64,000 bases of DNA. Source: Herbidospora sakaeratensis. Its GTDB lineage: Bacteria > Actinomycetota > Actinomycetes > Streptosporangiales > Streptosporangiaceae. The first letter of the stretch is position 1; each line of letters opens with the position of its first letter. The notes under the pieces were generated by a model. It ran no database searches. It saw only the letters and a program-made list of their open reading frames with translations, and was not told the origin of the DNA. Shown piece after piece: positions 24,152 to 39,446 of this stretch. Location: the NCBI RefSeq assembly GCF_001570525.1, contig NZ_BBXC01000007.1, forward strand, positions 227,085-291,084, read 5' to 3'. The translations under genes were made by a program, and so were the position numbers.

Positions 24152-25710
24152 GATCGAACTCCGGGTTGTAGTAAGTGGCCCGCCAGGGTGCTCAGCGGCG
24201 TGGGGCCGGTGAGCTGGTCGAGGGTGACGCCCGCCCACCCGAGGTCCCGGAGCAGGGCGAGCACCCGCGGGATCCGCAGCACCCTGCCTCCGGCGTCGGC
24301 GTAGTTCCGGGCCGGGTCGACGCCGGCGAGTCCGTTCGCCCGGCCCACGGCGGCCGCGAGGGCCGCTGCCGCTCCCGGTTCCGGGACGTCGCGTGCGTCG
24401 GGGATCCGTCCGGGCGGCGGCGCGGGGGCGAAGCCGGCCAGCGCGGCGATGTCGCTGACCCGCAGGCCGTCCGGCGTGTCGTCGTAGGTGAGGATCGTGG
24501 TCTCCAGGGTGCGCAGGAAACGCTCGACGGCGTCCGCGTCCATGACCGAGGAGCTCGCGTGCAGCGCGACCACGACGGAGTCGAGCCACTGGTCGACGCG
24601 GACGTAGGTGTCGGCGCCGTGGGCGTCGGCCGCCGGTTGCCAGGTGATCCTGCTGCGACGGGCGCGCGACTCCAGGGTGGGCTGCTTGATGAAGTTGAAC
24701 TCCGACGCCAGCCGGACGCCCTTCCCGGCCAGCAGCTCGACCACCGCGTCGTACGGGACGTGGGCGTGCTCCCGCGCCTGCTCGAACCGGTCGGCGACGC
24801 GGGCGAGCAACTCGGCGAACGGCGGGTCGTCGCGCACGTCGACGCGCATCAGCATCGGGGAGAACATGCAGGTCAGGACCTCTGCGTACGGCCCGCTCTC
24901 GCGGTTGCCGGTGAACGTCAGATGGTCGAACGACGGGCCGCCGGTGTAGGCGGCCATCAGCGCCGTGTAGGCCGCCAGGTGCACCTGCGACGGCCACACC
25001 CGGTGACGGGCGGCGATCCGCTGCGAGGCGCCCAGCAGGGCCGGGGAGATCAGCGACGCCCGCAGCGTCTCGGCGGGCGGGCCGGGCCGGCGGCGGTCGC
25101 CGAACCCGTCGGCCGGCATGGCCTCGATCTCCTTCTCCCAGTACGCCAGCGACGGCCCCGGATCAAGGGACGCCTCGTGCCGGACGAGGTCGGATGGGCG
25201 GTGCCGGACCGGTTCGACCGCGGTGGGCCGCCGGGCCACCACGCCCGCGCAACTGGCCCACAACTCGCGCTTGAGCTCGGTGACCGTCCACATGTCGGCC
25301 GCGAGGTGGTTCAGCACCACCACCGCCCGCCGGGGCACGCCCTCGTCGGTGATGACGACGACCCGGATCGGCCATTCTTCGGCGAGGTCGAACTCGGCCG
25401 TGCCGAGCCGCTCCACGACCTCGGCGGGCATGGCCGTGCCGTCGTTCTCCGAGGACAACACGACGAGGGGACACGGGCCGGGCGGGCGGACGACCCGGTA
25501 GGGGTCGCCGTCGAGGTCGAAGTGGTAGGTGGTGCGCAGCGTCTCGTGCCTGCGGACCGTCTGATTGAGAATCGCCCGGCAGTTCTGCACCGTCAGGCCG
25601 GCTGGAATCTCTAGATTCAGAATGATATGTGTATTGTGGCGAGCGCGCGGCGGCAGTTCGTGGTAGCGGAGCCAGATGTAATGCTGGCCCCAGCCGAGAT
25701 TCGTGTTCAT
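24148..25710 (-). CDS. free-standing condensation-domain-like protein C1
   Basis: About 520 residues with NRPS condensation-domain architecture: LNQTVRRHETLRTTYH (C2-like motif), then VLNHLAADMWTV at the HHxxxDG site, where the first His is Asn, the catalytic second His and the Asp are kept, and the Gly is Met. Later motifs such as HLTFTGNRESGPY and DDPPFAELLARV also fit. After the C fold (about residue 420) there is a tail with little similarity to anything I recognise. No adenylation or carrier domain is attached. It should form an amide or ester between two carrier-bound groups. AGGAGG upstream of ATG 25710. Heads the operon with the unknown and desulfurase-like genes. Confidence 0.83.
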   Translation of the reverse strand: MNTNLGWGQHYIWLRYHELPPRARHNTHIILNLEIPAGLTVQNCRAILNQTVRRHETLRTTYHFDLDGDPYRVVRPPGPCPLVVLSSENDGTAMPAEVVERLGTAEFDLAEEWPIRVVVITDEGVPRRAVVVLNHLAADMWTVTELKRELWASCAGVVARRPTAVEPVRHRPSDLVRHEASLDPGPSLAYWEKEIEAMPADGFGDRRRPGPPAETLRASLISPALLGASQRIAARHRVWPSQVHLAAYTALMAAYTGGPSFDHLTFTGNRESGPYAEVLTCMFSPMLMRVDVRDDPPFAELLARVADRFEQAREHAHVPYDAVVELLAGKGVRLASEFNFIKQPTLESRARRSRITWQPAADAHGADTYVRVDQWLDSVVVALHASSSVMDADAVERFLRTLETTILTYDDTPDGLRVSDIAALAGFAPAPPPGRIPDARDVPEPGAAAALAAAVGRANGLAGVDPARNYADAGGRVLRIPRVLALLRDLGWAGVTLDQLTGPTPLSTLAGHLLQPGVRS

Positions 25711-25901
25711 CGGCGACCCGGCCTCCTGCGGTTGAACGTTTCAGCCTACCCAGGCTAAATGAGAAGACGGCCGCCGTCGTGACCGGCCGATGGCAGCTTG
25801 TTCTCGGGAAAAAGCTGCCAGATCCCTTCGTTGACAGTGGTCGCGGAATTCAATGACGCTGAACGAGGTAATTCAGCGCAGGGATTTCGAGGAGACCCGT
25901 G
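25711..25901. promoter_or_regulatory. divergent promoter region, C1 operon / carrier-ligase operon
   Basis: 191-bp gap between divergent starts. It contains AGCCT 25743-25747 with AGGCT 25752-25756, and a strong palindrome TGGCAGCTT 25791-25799 with AAGCTGCCA 25812-25820. AT content rises towards 25861. The ribosome site GAGGAG is at 25889-25894 for ATG 25902. Promoter boxes not assigned. Confidence 0.6.
25791..25820. repeat. 9-bp inverted repeat, candidate operator
   Basis: Perfect 9-bp arms TGGCAGCTT and AAGCTGCCA separated by 12 bases (G TTCTCGGG AAA). The TGGCAGC core recurs in the PKS promoter gap at 30908-30914, where another TGGCA/TGCCA palindrome lies at 30921-30938. Shared regulator binding is possible. 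Confidence 0.5.
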
Positions 25902-26159
25902 ATGGAAATACCTCACGAGTTCCAGACCATTCTTCGCCGGCATCTGCCCTACGCCGGGCCGGGTGACCTGGCCCCCGGTGACGATCTCACCGCGCTGGGG
26001 CTGGATTCGATGGGGGTGGTGCAGTTGCTGGTCGATCTGGAGGACGGCTACGACCGGGAACTGCCCGACGACATCCTCGACGAGGAGACGTTCGCGACGG
26101 TGGGGTCGTTGTGGGCGCGGTTGTCGGCGCTGCTCGACGCGGCGCGGGCCGGGATCTGA
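25902..26159 (+). CDS. stand-alone acyl/peptidyl carrier protein
   Basis: 85 residues with phosphopantetheine Ser about 36 in TALGLDSMGVVQLL. The tail is acidic to amphipathic as expected (LEDGYDRELPDDILDEETF). GAGGAG lies seven bases upstream of ATG 25902. Directly followed by an AMP-forming ligase and a decarboxylase, it should carry the amino-acyl thioester that the decarboxylase acts on, as BtrI does in butirosin biosynthesis or VinL in vicenistatin biosynthesis. Confidence 0.9.
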   Translation: MEIPHEFQTILRRHLPYAGPGDLAPGDDLTALGLDSMGVVQLLVDLEDGYDRELPDDILDEETFATVGSLWARLSALLDAARAGI

Positions 26160-26162
26160 GCC

Positions 26163-27617
26163 GTGCCGACCCGTCTCGACGACCTGCTGCGGTCCGGCGC
26201 CGACGACCACCCGGCGCTCACCTACAAGGACGTGACGCTCACCTATCGCGAGCTGCGGGACCGGGTCGCGCGGGCGGCCGGGGCGCTGCGCGGGCTGGAG
26301 CCGGGCGCCCGGGTCGCGATCTACGCGGAGAAGCGGCTCGAAACGGTCGTGGCGATCTTCGCGGTGGCGGCGGCCGGCGGGGTCGTCGTCCCGATCAACC
26401 CGCTCTTCAAGGCCAGGCAGGTCGAGTACGTGGTCGACGACTGCGGCGCCGTGCTGCTGCTCACCACACCCGAGCGGGCCCGCACGCTGACGGTCCCGGC
26501 GCCCACGTCCATGATCGACGACCTGGACGCGGGACCGGGAGGCGTGACGGCCCCCGCCGCGCGGGTCGCGGCCATCCTCTACACCTCCGGCAGCACCGGA
26601 CGGCCGAAGGGCGTCGTGCTGAGCCACGGCAACCTGCTCGCGGGCGCGCGGAGCGTCGCCGGGTACCTCGGCCACACCGCCGACGACGTGGTGCTCGCGG
26701 CGCTGCCGCTGAGCTTCGACGCCGGCTTGAGCCAGCTCACCACCGCGTTCCTGGCCGGAGCCCACGTGGTGCTGGTCAACTACCTGCTGCCCCGCGACGT
26801 TGTGCGGCTCTGCGCCCGGCACGGGGTGACCGCGCTGACCTGCGTGCCGCCGCTGTGGACCCAGCTCGCCACCCAGCGATGGCCGGTCGAGGCGACCCGG
26901 AGCCTGCGCTACTTCGCCAACACCGGCGGCCGCCTGCCCGCGACCACCCTGGCCCGGTTGCGCGAGACGTTCCCCCAGGCCACCCCCTTCCTCATGTACG
27001 GCCTGACCGAGGCCTTCCGGTCCACCTACCTCGACCCGGCCGAGATCGACCGGCGCCCCGGATCGATCGGCAAGGCGATCCCCGGCGCGGAGGTCCTGGT
27101 CGTCCGGCCCGACGGGTCGGTCTGCGACCCCGGCGAGGAGGGGGAGATCGTGCACCGGGGACCGCTGGTGTCGCTCGGCTACTGGAACGACCCCGCCCGC
27201 ACCGCGGCCCGGTTCCGGCCGTTCCCGCCCGGCGCCGACGAGATCGCCGTCTGGTCGGGCGACGTCGCCTACCGCGACGACGACGGCTTCATCTACTTCG
27301 TCGGACGCACCGACGACATGATCAAGACCTCCGGCTACCGGCTGAGCCCGACCGAGGTGGAGGAGGCGGCCTACGCCACCGGCCTGGTCACCGAGGCCGT
27401 CGCGGTCGGCGTGCCCGACGAGGACCTGGGCGAGCAGGTGGCGCTGCACGCCGTGCTCACCGCCCCCGCCACCACTCCCGACGAGCTGCGCCGGGCGATG
27501 GAACGCGACCTGCCCCGGTACATGGTGCCGCGCCGGTTCATCCTCGCCGCCGCGCTGCCCCGCTCGGGGAACGGCAAGTTCGACCGCGCCGAACTGCGCC
27601 GCCGGGCGATGACATGA
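26163..27617 (+). CDS. AMP-forming amino acid/acyl--carrier protein ligase
   Basis: 484 residues, ANL superfamily. Core motifs: ILYTSGSTGRPKGVVLSHGN (A3), MYGLTEAFRSTYL (A5), SGDVAYRDDDGFIYFVGRTDD (A7/A8), MIKTSGYRLSPTEVEEAAY and C-terminal catalytic Lys in SGNGKFDRAEL. GTG start at 26163, three bases after the carrier stop. It activates a carboxylic acid with ATP and loads it on the carrier protein. Given the following decarboxylase, the substrate is probably an amino acid such as Asp, Glu or a derivative; the specificity pocket was not decoded. It resembles acyl ligases that co-occur with ACP and PLP-decarboxylase genes in other clusters. Confidence 0.9.
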   Translation: MPTRLDDLLRSGADDHPALTYKDVTLTYRELRDRVARAAGALRGLEPGARVAIYAEKRLETVVAIFAVAAAGGVVVPINPLFKARQVEYVVDDCGAVLLLTTPERARTLTVPAPTSMIDDLDAGPGGVTAPAARVAAILYTSGSTGRPKGVVLSHGNLLAGARSVAGYLGHTADDVVLAALPLSFDAGLSQLTTAFLAGAHVVLVNYLLPRDVVRLCARHGVTALTCVPPLWTQLATQRWPVEATRSLRYFANTGGRLPATTLARLRETFPQATPFLMYGLTEAFRSTYLDPAEIDRRPGSIGKAIPGAEVLVVRPDGSVCDPGEEGEIVHRGPLVSLGYWNDPARTAARFRPFPPGADEIAVWSGDVAYRDDDGFIYFVGRTDDMIKTSGYRLSPTEVEEAAYATGLVTEAVAVGVPDEDLGEQVALHAVLTAPATTPDELRRAMERDLPRYMVPRRFILAAALPRSGNGKFDRAELRRRAMT

Positions 27618-28828
27618 CCGGGCAGGGCCACTGGGAAGGTCACCGGGACGGGCGGCTGACCGTCGGCGGCATCCCCGCCGGACTGCTCGCCGCCCGGGTC
27701 GGCGGCACGCCGTTCTTCGCCTACGACCGCGACCTGGTCACCCGCCGGGTCGCCTCCCTGCGTGCCGTGCTGCCCGCCGGGATCGAGCTGAGCTACGCGG
27801 TCAAGGCCAACCCGATGCCCGCCCTGCTGCAGCACCTCAGCGGGCTGGTCGACGGCTTCGACGTGGCCTCGGCGGGCGAGTTGCGGCACGCGCTCGACAC
27901 GCCGGTGCCACCCGCGCGGATCGGTTTCGCCGGGCCGGGCAAGACCGTCCAGGAACTGACCCAGGCGGTCGCGGCCGGCGTGACGGTGGAACTGGAATCG
28001 GAGACGGAACTGGCCCGGGTGCGCACGATCGGCGCCGCCCTCGGGGTCCCGGCCCGGATCGCGATCCGCGTCAATCCCGACTTCACGGTGCGGGGCTCCG
28101 GCATGCGCCTGGGCGGCGGGCCGCAGCAGTTCGGCGTCGACGCCGAACGGGTGCCCGACATGCTCGCCCAGCTGGGCGACGACGTCGACTTCCAGGGTTT
28201 CCACGTCTTCGCGGGCTCGCAGAACCTGCGCGCCGACGACATCTGCGAGGCGCAGCGGCGCACTGTGGACCTGGTCGCCGGGCTCGCCGAGGTGTCGCCG
28301 CCCATCCGCTACCTCAACCTCGGCGGCGGCTTCGGCATCCCCTACTCGCGCCGCGACCGGCCCCTCGACCTGGGGCCGATCGGCGACAACCTGGCCCAGC
28401 TCCTGCGCGAGCGCATCACCCCGCTGCTCCCGGAGGCCCGCGTCGTCCTCGAACTCGGCCGCTATCTGGTCGGCGAGGCGGGCGTGTACGTCACCCGCGT
28501 CGTCGACCGGAAGCAGTCCCGCGGCACCACCTTCGTGGTCGTCGACGGCGGCATGCACCACCAGCTGGCGGCCTCGGGGAACCTCGGGCAGGTCATCCGG
28601 CGCAACTACCCGATGGCCGTGGCCGACCGCATGGGCGAGCCCGCGGACGCGCCGGTCACCGTGGTCGGCCGCCTGTGCACCCCCCTCGACCTGCTCGGCG
28701 ACCGCGTGGAACTCCCGAAGGTCGAGATCGGCGACCTGGTCGTCGTCTTCCAGGCCGGCGCCTACGGCCTCACGGCGAGCCCCACGGGCTTCCTCAGCCA
28801 TCCGGCGCCGGTCGAGATCCTCGTGTGA
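27614..28828 (+). CDS. PLP-dependent decarboxylase, diaminopimelate-decarboxylase fold
   Basis: About 404 residues, fold III (LysA/ornithine decarboxylase). PLP Lys in SYAVKANPMP, FHVFAGSQNLRA, Gly-rich NLGGGFGIPYS, phosphate/PLP-side GRYLVGEAG, catalytic Cys in VGRLCTPLD, and final AGAYG. HVFAGSQ in place of HIGSQ is the form I associate with decarboxylases acting on carrier-bound amino acids (VinO, BtrK and exosortase-associated relatives) and not on free diaminopimelate. Its ATG overlaps the ligase stop. It should yield an omega-amino or beta-amino acyl thioester on the carrier at 25902. Convergent with the C2 gene, only seven bases between stops. Confidence 0.9.
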   Translation: MTGQGHWEGHRDGRLTVGGIPAGLLAARVGGTPFFAYDRDLVTRRVASLRAVLPAGIELSYAVKANPMPALLQHLSGLVDGFDVASAGELRHALDTPVPPARIGFAGPGKTVQELTQAVAAGVTVELESETELARVRTIGAALGVPARIAIRVNPDFTVRGSGMRLGGGPQQFGVDAERVPDMLAQLGDDVDFQGFHVFAGSQNLRADDICEAQRRTVDLVAGLAEVSPPIRYLNLGGGFGIPYSRRDRPLDLGPIGDNLAQLLRERITPLLPEARVVLELGRYLVGEAGVYVTRVVDRKQSRGTTFVVVDGGMHHQLAASGNLGQVIRRNYPMAVADRMGEPADAPVTVVGRLCTPLDLLGDRVELPKVEIGDLVVVFQAGAYGLTASPTGFLSHPAPVEILV

Positions 28829-28835
28829 GACCCGC

Positions 28836-30206
28836 TCACTCCGGCAGGGGCACGGTTGCGGGGAACAGCGACGGCGCCAGGGTCGCGTGGTCGGCGTCCC
28901 ACAGATCCTTGAGGCTGGTCTCGGGGGCCGTCGCGGCGACCTGGACGCCGAGCGCGATCGTGCGCAGCATCCCCGCCATGCCCTCGGCCGGGATGATCGT
29001 CGGGTCGGCGAGCATGAAGACGCTGGTCCGGCCGTTGGCCACCGTCACCCTGACCCGGAACGGCTGGCCGTACTGCTGCGCCAGCGGCGTCCACGACAAC
29101 TCGGCCGGGGTCTCGGCGGTGGCGTCGGACGGCCGGCGGTCGAGCTGCACGTAGTTGAACCAGCAGCGGAACAACTGGTTCACCCAGCAGTCGTGCGCCA
29201 GGTCGTCGCCGCGCTGCGCGGCGACCTCCGCGGCGAGCGCGGCGATCCGGTCGACGTCGTAGGAGGAGTAGCGGTACGCCTTCGCCCCGGCCCAGTGCAG
29301 GCGCTTGACGTGCTCGCCCAGGGGCGCCCCCGGGTCGACCGTCGCGACGACCGGGATGAGCTGGTTCATCGTGCCGATCACGTGGTGGTGCTCCGGTGAG
29401 AACCGGTTGGAGGCCATCAGGCTCATCGTCACCGTGTCGACGCCGGTGTGCCGGGCCAGCCCGGCGGTGACCAGCGCCATCACCAGCGCGGGCGCGGTGA
29501 CGCCGAGCCGCCTGGCGGCCAGCGAGGCCAGCCCGCCGAGGCGGTGCGAGTGCAGGGTGGCCTCGATCCGGTCGCGCTTCACCTTGGCCGGCAGCGTCGG
29601 CAGCGGGTCGGCCAGAACGTCGCCGAGGGTGCGCCGCCAGTACCGTTCGGACGCCTCGTGCCGGTCCCGCCACCGCTCGGTGCGCTGCTCGCGGGCCAGC
29701 TCGCTCGGCGTCGGCCCGAGCTCGGCCACCGCCCCGGGGTCGCCGATCAACGCGCTGAACTGGTCGGTCAGGTGGTTGATCGACCAGACGTCCATGATCA
29801 GATGGGAGAAGGACAACGCCAGGAACACCGCCGACCCGTTGGTGGTGATCATGCGCCCGCGCCAGAGCAGGCCGCCCTCCATCGCGAACGGCACCGCGCA
29901 GAGTTCGTCCTTGGTGTCCTCCGGGTCCTCCCAGTCGCGCACCACCCGGTCGACGCGCTCGATCGGCAACTCGGCCGACTCGTGCACACGCTGCACCGGC
30001 TGCCCGTCGACGACGTGGTAGGTGGTGCGCAGCGGCTCGTGCCGGTCCATCAGCACCCGCAACGCGTTCTCGACCCGGGCCATCGGCAGGCCGCGCAGGT
30101 CGCAGACGATGGGGAGGTTCGCGTCCTGCATCCAGTCGTCGGGATAGCGCTCGATCTCGCGCCAGCTGAAGAGTTGACCGTGGCTGAGGGGGGCGTCGGC
30201 GGGCAT
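28836..30206 (-). CDS. free-standing condensation-domain-like protein C2
   Basis: 456 residues. Condensation-like fold: MDRHEPLRTTYHVVDGQPVQ (C2-like motif), then SFSHLIMDVWSINHL at the HHxxxDG site, with Ser for the first His but the second His and Asp kept, then later motifs TVTMSLMASNRFSPEHHHVIG and MNQLIPVV. There are no other NRPS domains. It is related in style to C1 (the C1 equivalent is NHLAADMW) but clearly different in sequence, so the two may act on different acyl or amine partners. AGGAG upstream of ATG 30206. Co-directional with the membrane protein gene just upstream. Confidence 0.83.
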   Translation of the reverse strand: MPADAPLSHGQLFSWREIERYPDDWMQDANLPIVCDLRGLPMARVENALRVLMDRHEPLRTTYHVVDGQPVQRVHESAELPIERVDRVVRDWEDPEDTKDELCAVPFAMEGGLLWRGRMITTNGSAVFLALSFSHLIMDVWSINHLTDQFSALIGDPGAVAELGPTPSELAREQRTERWRDRHEASERYWRRTLGDVLADPLPTLPAKVKRDRIEATLHSHRLGGLASLAARRLGVTAPALVMALVTAGLARHTGVDTVTMSLMASNRFSPEHHHVIGTMNQLIPVVATVDPGAPLGEHVKRLHWAGAKAYRYSSYDVDRIAALAAEVAAQRGDDLAHDCWVNQLFRCWFNYVQLDRRPSDATAETPAELSWTPLAQQYGQPFRVRVTVANGRTSVFMLADPTIIPAEGMAGMLRTIALGVQVAATAPETSLKDLWDADHATLAPSLFPATVPLPE

Positions 30207-30214
30207 CGGTTCTC

Positions 30215-30802
30215 CTAGCTGTTCGGGACGGACTGCCGTCCATGCCACAACACGTAGATGGCGACGGCGACGGCGATCTCGGCCATGGTCCCCAGCGTGA
30301 CCAGGCTCGCCACGTCGGGATGGATCAGCGGCAACCCCCGCAGATCCTGCATCAGGCCGAACCCGATCAGGCCGGCGTAGGAGCCCGCGAAGGTCCACGT
30401 GAGCCGCACCCTGACCAGCGGGGACCGCACCCGGTCGGTGCGGCGGGCCAGCGGCCGGAGCACCGCGGCGGACACCACGACGACCGGCGGCGCCAGCGCC
30501 GCCAGCGGCAGGGTGACGTCCCCGCCGACGGCGAGTGCGGCCGCGCCCCCCGCCAGGGCGAGCGCGGACCCCCACGTCAGCGCCGACACCGGTTCCGGCT
30601 CGGTCCGCCGCGCGACGACCAGGAGCACGCAGACCACCAGACCGGCCGCCCAGACGGCGACCACGAGCGCGTCGGCCCCCCGGAGCGCGAACAGCACGCC
30701 GCCGGCGACCGGGCAGATCGCGGCCGAGGCGGCCCAGATCAGCGCCTTTTTCGCCGGATCGAATGGCGGGCTCATGTTTTCGGACCCGGCCTCTTCTCCC
30801 AA
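30215..30802 (-). CDS. six-TM membrane protein of unknown function
   Basis: About 195 residues from TTG 30802, which I prefer because AGGAG sits six bases upstream; the in-frame ATG at 30775 has no good ribosome site. Roughly six hydrophobic helices are visible (for example LIWAASAAICPVAGGVLF, LVVAVWAAGLVVCVLL, ALTWGSALALAGGAAAL, LAALAPPVVVVSAAVL, WTFAGSYAGLIGFGL, MAEIAVAVAIYVLW). No transporter signature is recognised. Its stop lies eight bases before the C2 start and C2's ribosome site is next to it, so both are co-transcribed. Perhaps a transport, resistance or membrane-anchoring role. Confidence 0.75.
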   Translation of the reverse strand: MGEEAGSENMSPPFDPAKKALIWAASAAICPVAGGVLFALRGADALVVAVWAAGLVVCVLLVVARRTEPEPVSALTWGSALALAGGAAALAVGGDVTLPLAALAPPVVVVSAAVLRPLARRTDRVRSPLVRVRLTWTFAGSYAGLIGFGLMQDLRGLPLIHPDVASLVTLGTMAEIAVAVAIYVLWHGRQSVPNS

Positions 30803-31097
30803 AGAGTTCTCCTGAAGGATGAATTTCGATTTCGGCTGAGAATAGCGCGTCGTACCAGGATCAGAGCTCGCGCGCGCTCGTGTCAAGGCGCTTCTCCTGG
30901 GCGGCGTTGGCAGCAAGCTACTGGCAACAAGGTGCCAGCACGCGATCGTGGCCCGGCGCGGGGAGCCGCCCGTAGGGTCGCAGTAACTTCCAGCGGTGCC
31001 CATTTGAATAACGCTAGTGCCCGTCATTTTCTCCGAATGGATTTTAGAGAAACCGGCGAGAAGTGCCGGTGACGCCCGAGTCTGAGGTGGCGCATTC
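30803..31097. promoter_or_regulatory. divergent intergenic region before the type I PKS genes
   Basis: 295-bp gap between the leftward membrane/C2 genes and PKS1. It holds TGGCAGCAAGC at 30908-30918 and TGGCAACAAGG at 30922-30932 (imperfect direct repeat), the palindrome CTGGCA 30921-30926 with TGCCAG 30933-30938, and a leader hairpin ACCGGC 31052-31057 with GCCGGT 31065-31070 shortly before the PKS1 ribosome site (GAGGTGG, 31084-31090). The AT-rich stretch around 30995-31050 is the best place for a PKS promoter, but boxes were not assigned. Confidence 0.6.
30921..30938. repeat. inverted repeat CTGGCA-N6-TGCCAG, candidate operator
   Basis: Perfect 6-bp arms with a 6-base spacer, about 160 bases upstream of the PKS1 start. 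The left arm is part of an imperfect direct repeat with 30908-30918. It shares the TGGCA core with the longer palindrome at 25791-25820. Confidence 0.45.
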
Positions 31098-39435
<8,338 letters not shown>

Positions 39436-39446
<11 letters not shown>

